Below, one piece after another: positions 1-10,716 of a stretch of DNA of 64,000 bases. The notes beneath the pieces were generated by a model, which ran no database searches, was not told where the DNA came from, and saw only the letters and a list, made by a program, of their open reading frames with translations. Every line of letters starts with the position of its first letter. Positions within the stretch are counted from its first letter, which is position 1. The DNA comes from Woeseiaceae bacterium (lineage in GTDB: Bacteria; Pseudomonadota; Gammaproteobacteria; Steroidobacterales; Woeseiaceae): NCBI GenBank assembly GCA_028280615.1, contig JANQLK010000018.1, positions 1-64,000 on the forward strand, in the 5' to 3' direction. The position numbers were made by a program, and so were the translations under genes.

Positions 1-55
1 GCCGCTCGCTTTCGGACAGCTCGGAATGGGGGTTGGGCGGCGTGGAATCGGCCAT
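1..55 (-). CDS. partial hypothetical protein (N-terminus only)
   Basis: Only the first 18 codons of a leftward gene are inside the window. The ATG at 55 is preceded by a good Shine-Dalgarno (GGAGGG, 5 nt upstream), and the reading begins MADSTPPNPHSELSESER. The segment is hydrophilic and rich in Pro, Ser and Glu, with no signal peptide, so a cytoplasmic protein is likely. The family cannot be recognised from this stub. It diverges from the giant gene at 598. Confidence 0.55.
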   Translation of the reverse strand, partial: MADSTPPNPHSELSESER

Positions 56-597
56 GGTTCCCTCCGTGGAATATTACTGAATGGATATCCAGCACTATAT
101 GCCCAAGCCGCTGATAATGCTTGATTAATTTGTACCCAAAAGCACAAGATTGGGGGCATGAATCTGTCCCGAGGCAACGGATCGGGCGGACAACCTTCCA
201 CGTCTGTCGATCGGCACGGCAGCAGGGCGCATCAACGTTGAACATAACGCCCATAAATCAGTATCTGTTCGTCAAATCCCCGCAAACGCTTACGTCAAAT
301 CCGAAAAATACCGCGGCGCGCGCCGAAACGTCCACGCCGCAACGCCTTCAGAGCGCCTTCGTGCACCTCGCCCGGACTCCCAAAGGTGTGAATCCGGTCA
401 CACCAACCCGCCGGCAGTGTTTCGCATAGTCCGAGAGCAGGCAGGGCAGGCACCGTCGCGTCGCTGACTTAAGCGACGCGCAATCGGGGGGCCTCAGGCG
501 CGTGGGAAGCGCAGCGTAAAAGGTCCGTTCGGCTCCTCTTCGAGCTGGCGGCCCTCGTTCGTGTAGCAACGCTCAGGGAAGGCAACAACGGCACGAC
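56..597. other. 542-bp gene-free leader between divergent genes
   Basis: No convincing gene. A short open frame at 121-429 starts with TTG, lacks a ribosome site and has no recognisable composition. The left half is AT-richer than the surroundings and holds a weak promoter-like pair (TTGAAC at 238, TATCTG at 262, 18-nt spacer) reading toward the giant gene. The right half contains two clean hairpins, listed separately. Confidence 0.5.
340..480 (+). promoter_or_regulatory. structured 5' leader; weak cobalamin-riboswitch-like signature
   Basis: Seen directly: a perfect 7-bp stem with 6-nt loop (GGTGTGA 385-391, TCACACC 398-404) and a perfect 9-bp stem with 6-nt loop (CGCGTCGCT 457-465, AGCGACGCG 472-480). 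The segment GGTGTGAATCCGG (385-397), followed by CCCGCC (407-412) and AGTCCGAGA (428-436), resembles conserved blocks of the cobalamin riboswitch in the right order. Spacing is short and the 7-bp stem competes with the expected fold, so this is weak. Neither hairpin has a T-tract. The giant DUF11 gene starts about 120 nt downstream. Confidence 0.2.
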
Positions 598-3500
598 ATG
601 GCTCGGGTTCGCGGCAAACAATTCAATCACTTATCGCTCGCCGCGCGTGCAGCGCTGCTGCTCGCGGCCGGCATCGCCCTGTGGTCGCCGGCCGCCCGGG
701 CGCAGGTACCAGACGTCTGCCCGAGCGACCTCGATAGCACCGACTTCATTCGCCACGACCTCGCCGTGAGCTTCTGTGAACTCTGCGACGTCGGCACGGT
801 TCGCCTCGAAATCGAGAATCCCTATCGCCAGAGCGACGACGCCGACTTCACGAACATCGTCATCACCGAGGACCTGCAGACGCCTGGCCTCGAGTATGTG
901 CCGGGGTCGACGGATTTCACGGGCATCAACATGCCGAGCCCCGTGGACTTCGAACCCGTCGATACGGGCGTCAACGGTTCCTTCCTGACCTGGACCCTGC
1001 CCGGCTCGGTCACGATCGATGCGCCGCCCGGTCTGGTTGGCAACACACCGCGTCTCAGGCTCGAGTTCCTCGTCCGGCGCGCCAGCTCGCTGGACGAAGA
1101 GGGCCTCGTCTCCGCGACCCGGCTGATCAACGCGTCGGTTGAATTCGCCCCGAGCTGCGACACGAGCTACAGACAGCTCGACGTGACCGGCAACGACATC
1201 CTCGACCTGCGCGAGCCCGCGCCGCAGGTCGAGAAACTCGGCCGCAACGTCGACGCGGGCCAGGACGCCGGCAGCTACACGGCCACGGTCTACGGCCACG
1301 AATTCGACGACGTGATCTGGCGCATCGAAGTGATCAACGGCGGCGACGCACCGCTGCAGGATCTGCGCTTCGACGACATCATGACGCCGGGCAACTTCGT
1401 CATAGACTACATCTGCGACGACGAGGGCGACGCCGATCTCACGGCGAACGGGACGCCGAGCGGAAGCTGTACCTCGGTCGGGCCGACCACGACGCTCAAC
1501 GACGTCAACGCCGCCGCGCTGTTCGGCAGCGGTCCGGGCCCCTATATCGCGGCGCCCGCCGGCGGCAGCGGTTTCTTCTACCTGGTCGGCCGGGTCACCG
1601 ACTCCTGCTCCAACGAGACCAACACCGTCACCGACGTGCAGTGGGGCTGCGAAGTGCAGGCCCCGGCCGGCGGCATCTTCGAGACCTCGACCAATATCGG
1701 CGTGGCCGACTCGACGACCACGCTGTCGACGCTTGCCGACGGCAACCTGCTCGACGTCGACGTCGACCTGACCGGCACCAACCTGGGCCAGCCCATGGGC
1801 AGCAAGGGCACGGTCACGATCACGATCACGAACAATACGGGCGGAACGATCATCGGCGGCGCCGGCGGTTTCCGTCTGCGTAACGTTCTGCCGGTCGAGT
1901 ACGTCATCGACCCGACCTTCGAGCCCGACGTCGACGTGGCGCCGGCCTACGGCAACGACTACGACGGCATGTTCAACACGATCACCTGGGACAACCCGGT
2001 CGCGGGCACCTACCCGACGATGGCGTCCACGATCGATCCGCTCCTGCCGCTCGCGAACACGGCCCCCGAGTTCACGATCACGAGCTCGACGACCAACTCG
2101 CAGGGCGGTGGCCAGGGCAACATGCTGCGCCACGGCGACGTCATGACCATCACGTTCCGCACGGTGCTGATCGATCCGCAGTACTACGACCGCGAGGCGT
2201 ACATCGACATCACCGACGAATCGCCGACCAGCGATCCGGCGAACACCGACCCGACCGAGTCTTTCCAGATCGATAACGAACTCGAACTCTGGTACGAGCG
2301 CTTCTGCAGCAATACCGCCTACAACCGGACGTTCAACGACACGTCTACCGCCGACCCCGAGGACATCGACCTCGACATGGCCGGCGATCCGATCATCTAC
2401 ATCCTGACCAACGACGACGTACTGCCGCTGCGCGTCGACCTCAACAACAACGGCGGTCACGACGCCGACGACTACCTCGTCACCGTGACGTTCGGCGACG
2501 CAATGCTCGTCGAAACCGCACCGGCCAGCTGTTCGCTGACGGCCTCGCCGACCTATACGCCCTGGCAGATCCCGGTCGGCCTGCCGCCGCAGTCGACCGT
2601 GTACGAGTGCTCCCCCGCGTTCGTGCCCGCCGGCGGCCAGCGCCGGCTCAACTTCGAGGTGCGCAAGAACCCCGACCCGGGCGCGCTCGACGACCTGACC
2701 TTCCGCGCCGACGTGACCGGCGTCGTGACCCTGTCGGATGGCCGCCCGCTGTTCTTCCCGACGCCTGCCGTGCGCGGCGACGGCGAGCCCCGCGACGCGA
2801 ACGACTATACGGTCGATGCGCTGCGGGCGCGCATCGTCGGCTACAACCTGCGCAAGGTCCAGGACGGCATCTGTACCGAGAACCTGGCGCCCGGCGAGGA
2901 AGTGCAGATCGGCGAGGAGTGCCGATTCGATATCGAATCGGGCGGCTGGTTCGGTTTCAACACGCCGGGCTTTACCTACATCGCCGTGCAGGACATACGG
3001 GTCAACGACAATCTGCCGAACGGCCAGGGCTATCTGCGCTCCGCGAATCCGCTCGATCCGGCCTTCAGCACGAGCGCGATCAGCGGCGTCACGCTGCTGC
3101 CGCCGCCCGCGGCGCTCGACGAGGGCCAGTTCTACTGGACTCACAACATCACCGTGGGCGAGCGTATCGACGTCAAGGACGAGTGGTTCCGCACCGAGGT
3201 CGAGACGAGGCTCCTGAACGACCCGCAAAACTCCTCGGCGCCGCCAAACGAGCACGCCGCGATCAGCTCGAACACCCTGACCTCGACGTTCGACGCGATC
3301 TTCGAGAACCCGCTCACGAGCGAAGAGGAAATCTACGGGCTCGACACGTCGACGATCGGCTACCCGCCGGAATTCCGCCGCCGCGTGGACCTGACCGTCA
3401 CCGAGCCGCGCCTGATCCTGACCAAGACGGTCTGCAACGAGACGCTGTACGGCGTCGGCCCGGCCTGCACCAACTTCGTGCCGCTGGCTGACGACGGCGA

Positions 3501-6500
3501 CGCCTACGACACCTACGTCTGGCGCATCAACGTCCTGAACGAGCAGACCTCGGGCGGCGTCACGCGCGCGCCGGCCTACGACGTCACCGTGACGAGCGTC
3601 ACCGACCCGTCCGATCTGCAGGAAGTCGACCTGCTCGACTCCGACGGCCTCGACAACGACGGCAACGCCGCGGTCGACGAGCCCGCGGGCGAGGGCGTCA
3701 TCGTTCCCGACAACGACGTGCTCATGGGCGCGCCGGCCGAGATCGTCGCGTCGTACACGCACTCGACGGCACTCGAACGCATCGACCCGGGCGCCGCCGT
3801 CGACCTGTACTACCGCGTCGATCCGTGGGACGACGTCGCGCCGCTGCAGACGCTGACCAACACGGTCACGGCAACCTATGACAGCCTGGCCGGGGACTTC
3901 GGCAACCAGACCGCGCCGACCCGGCCGAACGGCGATTTAGGCGGCGCGCGCGAGTACACCTCCGATTCGGCCGAGGCGACGATCCAGATCATCCCGGTCG
4001 AGGTACAGCCGAAGCAGATCCTGAGGACTTCGAACACGCCGCTCATCGGCATGGGCGCTCCGCAGCCGCTCTCGATCGGCGAGGAAGTCGAGTTCGAGCT
4101 GCGCACGCAGATCCCGGTGGCGCAGCTCAGGAACTTCACGATCCGCGACGAGCTGCCGGCCGGCATGCGCTGCACCGAAGCGCCCGACGTCAATCTCGAC
4201 GCGCCGCCGTACGACGCGGGTGGCTTCGTGCCCGGCGGCACGTTCACTCCGACCTGCACGGACACCGAGGTCGTCTGGAGCTTCGGCAACCAGACGATCA
4301 CGATGGCGCCCGCGGGCGCCCCGCGCTTCGACTTCGGCGTGCAGTTCATCGCCCGGATCGACAACGCCGACGCGAACCGCGACGGACTCGTCCTGCGCAA
4401 CGGCGGCACCTACACCGACGCGACCGTGACCTACGTTGACGAGTTGTTGAACCCCGTCACGCTCGAGTTCGAAGAGGCCGAGATGCTCGTCAGCGAGCCG
4501 CTCCTCGACCTGACCAAGAGCTTCGCGGTCGCCGAGGCCGATGCTGCCGACCGGCTCGTGGTCACGGTGACGGCCACCAACAACGGCACCGCGACGGCCT
4601 ACAACCCGCGCGTACTCGACGATCTCACGGGCACGCGCTTCAGCTACCTCGGCAACGAAGGCGGCGCGAATCCGCCGGACGCGGTCGATACGACGACCTA
4701 CGGCCCCGACAGTCCGCTGTTCACGTGGGCGCCGGGTTACGCGATCGCGCCGGGCGCCAGCTTAAGCTTCACATTCGTAGTCGAAGTCGATCCGGACGTC
4801 GAACCCCTCGAGGTGCTGCCCAATACCGTGCAGATCGACTGGACGTCGCTGCCCTCCGATGCGACCGCGCTCAACACGGGCGGCAGCATCGGTACCAATG
4901 GCCAGGTCGACGGCATGCGCATCGGCGCGCTGCCGAATGCGGCCGACCCGATCAACAACTACGAAGCCGAGGCGAGCGCCGACGTGTCGGTGCCGAGCGC
5001 CGCGATCGACAAGACCGATCTCGACCCGGGCGTGATCCCCGTCATCGGCGCGCACAAGCGCTTCGAGGTTCGCATCGACCTGCCGGAGGGCGCCACGAAC
5101 GCCGTACGCCTCGATGACGACTTGGGCTTTGGCAGCGGCAGCTACGTGCTGGCCGACAACGCTGACTACGACATTCTCTACGAGTTCTCGGGGCTCTCGA
5201 CGATCAACGGCCAGACGCCCGCCGAGGTGGCCCTGAACGCGCTGCCCGTCGACGGTGCGAGCGGCGTCATCAGCTGGGACATCGGCGACGTCGTGACGCT
5301 GACCGAGGACGACAGCGCCGTCAACGACGTCACGCCGTATATCCGCCTGAGCTACACGGCGCGCATCAACAACGACCTCGGTACCAACCTCGGCACGACG
5401 CTTGAGAACTCGGCGACCGCGACCTTCACGAACGGCGAGACGGGAGCGCCCGAGTCCGTCAACGACACGACCGCTGCCGTGACGGTACAGGAGTCCGCGC
5501 TGACCGCGACCAAGGCGATCCGCAACGTCACATCGGGCAAGGCGGACGCCGATCCGATCGCCCTCGGCGACACGGTCGAGTACCTCCTGACGATTGAGAA
5601 CCTCGGCAACGCGATCGCCCATGACATCAACATCGTCGACACGCTGCCGCCCGAGCTCGCGCTCGACACGGCTTACACCCCGATCGCGCAGATCAACGGT
5701 ATCGACGTCGCGGGCTTCATCGGCAACCCGTCGGGCGCACCGGCCGGGCCGCTGGTCTGGGGAGCAGGGAACGGCGACGGCAGCCTCGACCTCACGCCGG
5801 GGCGCGTGCTCGAAGTCACCTACCGGGTCAACGTCATCAATCCGGCGCCGCCCGGTATCGCGCTGACCAACGTCATCTGGGTCGACTGGACCTCGCTCAA
5901 CGACGTCGATGCGTGGGAACGCACGGGCGCGGGCTGCCCGAGCGTCACGGCGCCCGACGACTACTGCTTCGGCCCCGCGTCGGCCAGCGGTACGCCGCTG
6001 CCGATCGGCCCGCCGGACGCGCTCGTGAAAGCGAACACGCAGGCCACGGCGACAATCGGCGAGACCTTCAGCTACGAGATCACGCTGCCCGGTGCGGGCT
6101 ACCCGCTGCCGCTCAACGACGTCCGCATTCTCGACGACCTTGGCGCATCGGCCGCTGACCTGACGTTCGTCAGCGTCTCGAAGGTTTCGGGCTCCGGCGA
6201 CTGGCAGCCCGAGAACACGGGCACGCCGACCAATCTCGTCATCGAGGACCCGACGGGCGGCATCGACATCCCGATCGGCGAGCAGGCGACCATCGAGATC
6301 ACGGTGCGCGTCGACAACACGCCGACCAATGTCCGTGGCCTGAGCTTCGCGAACACGGCCGACTACACCTACAACCGTATCAACGACGCGCCCGCGACCG
6401 TGTTGCCGGGTGCGCCCGGGACGTCGGCGCCGATGACGATCGTCGAGCCGGAGGACCTGACGCTCGTCAAGACCGGTCCGCCGCAGATGCAGCTGTCGCT

Positions 6501-9500
6501 GCCCGGCGCCTTCACGCTCGACGTGCAGAACCTGGGCGACTCGCCGGCCTTCAACGTCACGCTTGTCGACCGTCTGCCGAACGAGGCGACGGGCGGCACC
6601 TGCGACGCGGGCCCGAGCGCCGTCACTGCGCAGGTGTTCCAGTCGGACGGTACGACGCCGGTCTCGGGCGTGCTCGTCGAGGACACCGACTTCACCGTGA
6701 GCTACGCCGGCGACCCCGCCTGCGAAGCCACGTTCACGATGACAACGCCGGCCGGCGCGATCGGTCCGACCGAGCGGCTGATCGTGAACTACGAGACCCT
6801 GCTCGACTCGGACAGCGAGCAGGGTACCAACCTGACCAACGTTGCCGGCGCGACCGAGTGGTTCAGTATCGACGTCTCGGATCCCGCCGATCTCACTTAC
6901 GCGCGCAGCTACACGCGCGTGGTCGGCGACGGCACGCCGGGCACGCTCGATCACGAGGACGAGCACACGCTGGTCGTGTTCGTGCCGCAGCTTCAGTTCG
7001 ACAAGACCGTCGTCAATCTCACCACGGGCGAGAGCCCGGCGACCGTCGCGACGCCCGGCGACGTCCTGCGCTACAGCCTGCTGCTCGAAAACCTGAGTGA
7101 TACGCCGCTCGACGGGTTCAGTATCGTCGACGAGATCGACCGCTTGAACGCCGAGCCGTCGTTCGCAGCGGGCACGCTGACGGTCGTAACTTCGCCGCCG
7201 GCGGCAAACCTCACGGCAACCGACCCGAGCGGCGGCGCGGCCGGTACCGGCCTGCTACAGGTCGACGGCCTGAGTCTCGGCCCGACGGGCGACACCGTGC
7301 TCATCGAGTTCGAGGTGACGCTCGCGCCGTCGCTGCCCAACGGCAGCATCGTCGGCAACCAGTCCGAGATCGTCTTTAACGGCATCGTCGTGGCCCTGAG
7401 TGACGACCCCAACGTGAACGGGGTGGCACTGCCGGGTGTCGCGGGTGACGAGGATCCGACCGAGTTCCTGATCGAGTCGGCCCCCGAGTTCAACATCGAG
7501 AAGATCTCGACCTACCTCGGCAGCAACCCGAACGTCCTGTTCGCGGGCGACAGCATGCGCTACACGATCACGGCGCAGAACATCGGCACCGACGACGCCA
7601 ACGGCGTGACCCTGGTCGACCTGCTGCCGGCGAATACGGACTACGTCGCCGGTAGCACGACGCTGAACGGCAGCCCGGTTGCCGATGCCGCGAACGGCGG
7701 GCTGCCGCTGACCGACGGCATCGAAATCAACGGCGCCGACGACCCGACCCCGGGCGTCCTGAACGCCGGCGTCGCCAACAACACGGCGACGATCACGTTC
7801 GACGTCACGGTCTACCCGGACGTGCTCGACGGCACGATCATCTCGAATCAGGCCTTCGTAAGCTCGCCGGGCTACGGCATCCTCGACCAGCCGTCGGACG
7901 ACCCGCGCACGCCGGCCGAGGACGACCCGACGCTCGACATCGTCGGCAACCTGCCGCTGCTGTTCGCGGCCAAGTCGGCGGCGCTCGAGATCGACAACGG
8001 CTCGCCCGGCATCGTCGATCCCGGCGACGTCCTGCGCTACACGATCGCGATCGACAACCTGAGCCGTGCGAACGTCGCGACGGCGACCTACCTGACCGAC
8101 GCGCTGCCCGAGAACACGACCTACGTCGCCGATTCGACGACGCTGAACGGCATTCCGGTCGGCCAGCCGGACGCGGGCCTGTTCCCGCTCGAGGACGGCC
8201 TGCCGGTCAGTTCGAGTGACCTGACGCCGCCGGTGCCGACGGGCAACGAAGGCGTCATCACGCCCGGCGAGACCGCGGTCGTGACCTTCGACCTGCAGGT
8301 GAACGCCGGGGTCCCGACGGGCACGCTGATCAGCAACCAGGCCGTGGTCCGCTCCGACGAGCTCGGCGAGCTCTTGACCGACGGCGACGGCAACCCGGCG
8401 ACGGGGCCCGAGCCCACGGTCGTCGTGGTCGGCGACGCGCAGCAGCTCGCGATCATCCAGGACGTAGCAGTCGTCGACGGCGGCGCGGCGCTCGCGGGCA
8501 GCGAACTCGAATACACGATCACGGTGACCAACATCGGCGCCGTGCCGGCGCAGTACGTCGTGATTACCGACGACCTGAACCTGCCCGTGCCGAACTACCT
8601 GGCCTACGTCGACGGCTCGGCGACGCTCAACGGCCTCGCCGACGGCGTAAGCTTCGCGGGCACCGTGATCACGGCCGACTACGGCACCGAGTACGGCGCG
8701 CTTCCGCCGGCGGAAACCGCCATCGTGCGGTTCCGGGCGGTGCTGAACCCGGATCTCGAGGACGGGACGACCGTTACCAACATCTCGCAGGTGGCCTGGA
8801 ACGACCCGACCCAGTACCTCGAGGCGCAGGCCTCGATCGACATCGGCGGCGTGCCGGGCTCGGGGATGGTATCCGGCACGGTCTTCCACGACTCGGACTT
8901 CGACAACACGCCCGACACGGCCGAGCGCCTGCTCGAGGGCTGGTCGGTCACGTTAAACCGCAACGACGAGCCCGTGCGCACCGTGGAGACGGACGCCGAC
9001 GGCAACTACACGATTCCGGGTATCCCGCCGAACTACCTGCTCGCCGACGAGTACTCGCTGACCTTCGCAGCGCCCGGCGCCGGCTCACGCACGGCTCTGA
9101 TGGGCCGGACCGACTCCGACTTCACGGACGACCTGCAGCGGATTTACGACATCGTCGTGACCTCGGGCAGCAACCTGCGCGCGCTCAACCTGCCGATCGA
9201 TCCCAACGGCATCGTCTACGATTCGGTCGTGCGCCTGCCGCTCGCCGGCGCGATCCTGACGCTGATCGATGCGAGGAGCCAGCAGCCCGTCGCCGCGAGC
9301 TGTTTCGAAGACCCGAACCAGCAGAACCAGGTAACGGTCGGCAACGGCTACTACAAGTTCGACCTGAACTTCTCGGACCCGAGCTGCCCGAGCGGCGGGG
9401 ACTACATGATCACGCTCGAGCCGCCGAGCAGCAACTTTGTCGGCGGCGTGTCCGAACTGATCCCGCCCGCGACCGACCGCTCGACGCGGCCGTTCGACGT

Positions 9501-10716
9501 CGGCGCCTGCGGCGGCTCGACGAGCGACGCGATTCCGTCGACGACCGACTTCTGCGAAGTACAGGAGTCCGAGTTCGAGCCGCCGACCTCGGCGCAGGCG
9601 CGGAGCGCGACGACGGCGTACTACTCGCGGATTCGTTTCGACGATAGCCGCGGCACCGCGTCGGCGCAGCTGTTCAACAACCACATCCCGCTGGACCCGA
9701 TCCTTGGCGGCGCGGTGTCGATCACGAAGACGACGCCGAAGCTCAATGTCGTACGCGGCGAGCTCGTGCCCTACGTGATCACGGTCTCGAATTCCTTCGG
9801 CGCCGATCTGCCCGACGTCAGCGTCGTCGACCGCTTCCCGGCCGGCTTCCGCTACGTCGAGAGCTCGGCGCGCTACGACGGCGAGCCGCTCGAACCCGAG
9901 ATCATCGGCCGCGAACTCTACTGGAACGACCTGTTCCTCGCGCGCTCGGGCACGCACGAAATCAAGCTCCTGCTCGCGGTCGGCGCGGGCGTCACCGAGG
10001 GCGAGTTCATCAACCGGGCGCAGGCCGTGAGTTCGCTGACGGGCAATGCGATGTCGGAAGAGGCGATGGCGACCGTGCGCATCGTCCCCGACCCGACCTT
10101 CGACTGCACGGACGTTACGGGCAAGGTATTCGACGACGCGAACCGCAACGGCTACCAGGATCCGGGCGAGTCGGGCATCGCGGGCGTCCGGCTCGTCACG
10201 GCGCGCGGCCTCGCGGCCAAGACCGACAACTACGGCCGCTATCACATTACCTGCGCGATCGTGCCGAACGAGACCCGCGGCAGCAACTTCGCGCTCAAGA
10301 TCGACGACCGCACGCTGCCGAGCGGTTTCCGCGCGTCGACCCGGCCCGTGCAGATCCAGCGAGCCACGCGCGGTAAGGCGCTCAGGATGAACTTCGGCGC
10401 GTCGATCCACCGTGTCGTGGGCCTGGATATCGCCGACGCCGTGTTCGAACCCGGCACGGTCGCGATGCGCGGCCTCTGGAAGCCGCGCATCGGCCTCCTG
10501 ATCGACGAGCTCGGGAAGAGCCCCGCGGTACTGCGCCTTTCCTACGTCGCCGACGTGGAAAACGAGCAGCTCGTCGAGCAGCGCCTCGAGTCGATCAAGA
10601 AGACGATCATGCGGGCCTGGGAGGCCGAAGACAGAGGCTATGAGCTCGCGATCGAGCCCGAGATTTACTGGCGTCGCGGTGAGCCCGTCAAACGCGACGG
10701 TGGAGGTCAGCCATGA
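598..10716 (+). CDS. giant secreted DUF11-repeat surface protein
   Basis: A 3372-aa protein with a Sec signal peptide (about residues 1-35, ending at an ARAQ cleavage site). The body is a chain of immunoglobulin-like DUF11 or conserved-repeat domains. Clear units begin near residues 2131, 2298, 2455, 2616 and 3040, each with a TPGDVLRY- or GDSMRYTI-like strand and a later TNYVAGSTTLNG-like strand. Two SdrD/CnaB-like domains follow: about 2755-2860 (GTVFHDSDFDN) and 3169-3240 (GKVFDDANRNGYQDPGES, with an Asp/Asn-rich calcium-type loop). The last 100 residues resemble an OmpA-like fold. The acidic, Asp/Thr-rich composition suits a calcium-stiffened stalk. The next gene overlaps by ATGA, so the two are translated together. 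Role inferred: adhesin or surface fibre exported or held by the partner barrel. The ribosome site is weak (AGGGAAGG, about 16 nt upstream). Confidence 0.85.
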   Translation: MARVRGKQFNHLSLAARAALLLAAGIALWSPAARAQVPDVCPSDLDSTDFIRHDLAVSFCELCDVGTVRLEIENPYRQSDDADFTNIVITEDLQTPGLEYVPGSTDFTGINMPSPVDFEPVDTGVNGSFLTWTLPGSVTIDAPPGLVGNTPRLRLEFLVRRASSLDEEGLVSATRLINASVEFAPSCDTSYRQLDVTGNDILDLREPAPQVEKLGRNVDAGQDAGSYTATVYGHEFDDVIWRIEVINGGDAPLQDLRFDDIMTPGNFVIDYICDDEGDADLTANGTPSGSCTSVGPTTTLNDVNAAALFGSGPGPYIAAPAGGSGFFYLVGRVTDSCSNETNTVTDVQWGCEVQAPAGGIFETSTNIGVADSTTTLSTLADGNLLDVDVDLTGTNLGQPMGSKGTVTITITNNTGGTIIGGAGGFRLRNVLPVEYVIDPTFEPDVDVAPAYGNDYDGMFNTITWDNPVAGTYPTMASTIDPLLPLANTAPEFTITSSTTNSQGGGQGNMLRHGDVMTITFRTVLIDPQYYDREAYIDITDESPTSDPANTDPTESFQIDNELELWYERFCSNTAYNRTFNDTSTADPEDIDLDMAGDPIIYILTNDDVLPLRVDLNNNGGHDADDYLVTVTFGDAMLVETAPASCSLTASPTYTPWQIPVGLPPQSTVYECSPAFVPAGGQRRLNFEVRKNPDPGALDDLTFRADVTGVVTLSDGRPLFFPTPAVRGDGEPRDANDYTVDALRARIVGYNLRKVQDGICTENLAPGEEVQIGEECRFDIESGGWFGFNTPGFTYIAVQDIRVNDNLPNGQGYLRSANPLDPAFSTSAISGVTLLPPPAALDEGQFYWTHNITVGERIDVKDEWFRTEVETRLLNDPQNSSAPPNEHAAISSNTLTSTFDAIFENPLTSEEEIYGLDTSTIGYPPEFRRRVDLTVTEPRLILTKTVCNETLYGVGPACTNFVPLADDGDAYDTYVWRINVLNEQTSGGVTRAPAYDVTVTSVTDPSDLQEVDLLDSDGLDNDGNAAVDEPAGEGVIVPDNDVLMGAPAEIVASYTHSTALERIDPGAAVDLYYRVDPWDDVAPLQTLTNTVTATYDSLAGDFGNQTAPTRPNGDLGGAREYTSDSAEATIQIIPVEVQPKQILRTSNTPLIGMGAPQPLSIGEEVEFELRTQIPVAQLRNFTIRDELPAGMRCTEAPDVNLDAPPYDAGGFVPGGTFTPTCTDTEVVWSFGNQTITMAPAGAPRFDFGVQFIARIDNADANRDGLVLRNGGTYTDATVTYVDELLNPVTLEFEEAEMLVSEPLLDLTKSFAVAEADAADRLVVTVTATNNGTATAYNPRVLDDLTGTRFSYLGNEGGANPPDAVDTTTYGPDSPLFTWAPGYAIAPGASLSFTFVVEVDPDVEPLEVLPNTVQIDWTSLPSDATALNTGGSIGTNGQVDGMRIGALPNAADPINNYEAEASADVSVPSAAIDKTDLDPGVIPVIGAHKRFEVRIDLPEGATNAVRLDDDLGFGSGSYVLADNADYDILYEFSGLSTINGQTPAEVALNALPVDGASGVISWDIGDVVTLTEDDSAVNDVTPYIRLSYTARINNDLGTNLGTTLENSATATFTNGETGAPESVNDTTAAVTVQESALTATKAIRNVTSGKADADPIALGDTVEYLLTIENLGNAIAHDINIVDTLPPELALDTAYTPIAQINGIDVAGFIGNPSGAPAGPLVWGAGNGDGSLDLTPGRVLEVTYRVNVINPAPPGIALTNVIWVDWTSLNDVDAWERTGAGCPSVTAPDDYCFGPASASGTPLPIGPPDALVKANTQATATIGETFSYEITLPGAGYPLPLNDVRILDDLGASAADLTFVSVSKVSGSGDWQPENTGTPTNLVIEDPTGGIDIPIGEQATIEITVRVDNTPTNVRGLSFANTADYTYNRINDAPATVLPGAPGTSAPMTIVEPEDLTLVKTGPPQMQLSLPGAFTLDVQNLGDSPAFNVTLVDRLPNEATGGTCDAGPSAVTAQVFQSDGTTPVSGVLVEDTDFTVSYAGDPACEATFTMTTPAGAIGPTERLIVNYETLLDSDSEQGTNLTNVAGATEWFSIDVSDPADLTYARSYTRVVGDGTPGTLDHEDEHTLVVFVPQLQFDKTVVNLTTGESPATVATPGDVLRYSLLLENLSDTPLDGFSIVDEIDRLNAEPSFAAGTLTVVTSPPAANLTATDPSGGAAGTGLLQVDGLSLGPTGDTVLIEFEVTLAPSLPNGSIVGNQSEIVFNGIVVALSDDPNVNGVALPGVAGDEDPTEFLIESAPEFNIEKISTYLGSNPNVLFAGDSMRYTITAQNIGTDDANGVTLVDLLPANTDYVAGSTTLNGSPVADAANGGLPLTDGIEINGADDPTPGVLNAGVANNTATITFDVTVYPDVLDGTIISNQAFVSSPGYGILDQPSDDPRTPAEDDPTLDIVGNLPLLFAAKSAALEIDNGSPGIVDPGDVLRYTIAIDNLSRANVATATYLTDALPENTTYVADSTTLNGIPVGQPDAGLFPLEDGLPVSSSDLTPPVPTGNEGVITPGETAVVTFDLQVNAGVPTGTLISNQAVVRSDELGELLTDGDGNPATGPEPTVVVVGDAQQLAIIQDVAVVDGGAALAGSELEYTITVTNIGAVPAQYVVITDDLNLPVPNYLAYVDGSATLNGLADGVSFAGTVITADYGTEYGALPPAETAIVRFRAVLNPDLEDGTTVTNISQVAWNDPTQYLEAQASIDIGGVPGSGMVSGTVFHDSDFDNTPDTAERLLEGWSVTLNRNDEPVRTVETDADGNYTIPGIPPNYLLADEYSLTFAAPGAGSRTALMGRTDSDFTDDLQRIYDIVVTSGSNLRALNLPIDPNGIVYDSVVRLPLAGAILTLIDARSQQPVAASCFEDPNQQNQVTVGNGYYKFDLNFSDPSCPSGGDYMITLEPPSSNFVGGVSELIPPATDRSTRPFDVGACGGSTSDAIPSTTDFCEVQESEFEPPTSAQARSATTAYYSRIRFDDSRGTASAQLFNNHIPLDPILGGAVSITKTTPKLNVVRGELVPYVITVSNSFGADLPDVSVVDRFPAGFRYVESSARYDGEPLEPEIIGRELYWNDLFLARSGTHEIKLLLAVGAGVTEGEFINRAQAVSSLTGNAMSEEAMATVRIVPDPTFDCTDVTGKVFDDANRNGYQDPGESGIAGVRLVTARGLAAKTDNYGRYHITCAIVPNETRGSNFALKIDDRTLPSGFRASTRPVQIQRATRGKALRMNFGASIHRVVGLDIADAVFEPGTVAMRGLWKPRIGLLIDELGKSPAVLRLSYVADVENEQLVEQRLESIKKTIMRAWEAEDRGYELAIEPEIYWRRGEPVKRDGGGQP

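Noticed and set aside
121..429. 102-codon open frame upstream of the giant gene
   Set aside because: TTG start, no Shine-Dalgarno, no homology-like pattern; it overlaps the hairpins of the probable leader.
631..3762. Long antisense open frame (about 1043 codons) opposite the giant gene
   Set aside because: High GC content removes stop codons from the antisense frame. The translation is Arg/Val/Asp low-complexity without domains, while the plus strand encodes clear DUF11-type protein with a signal peptide.
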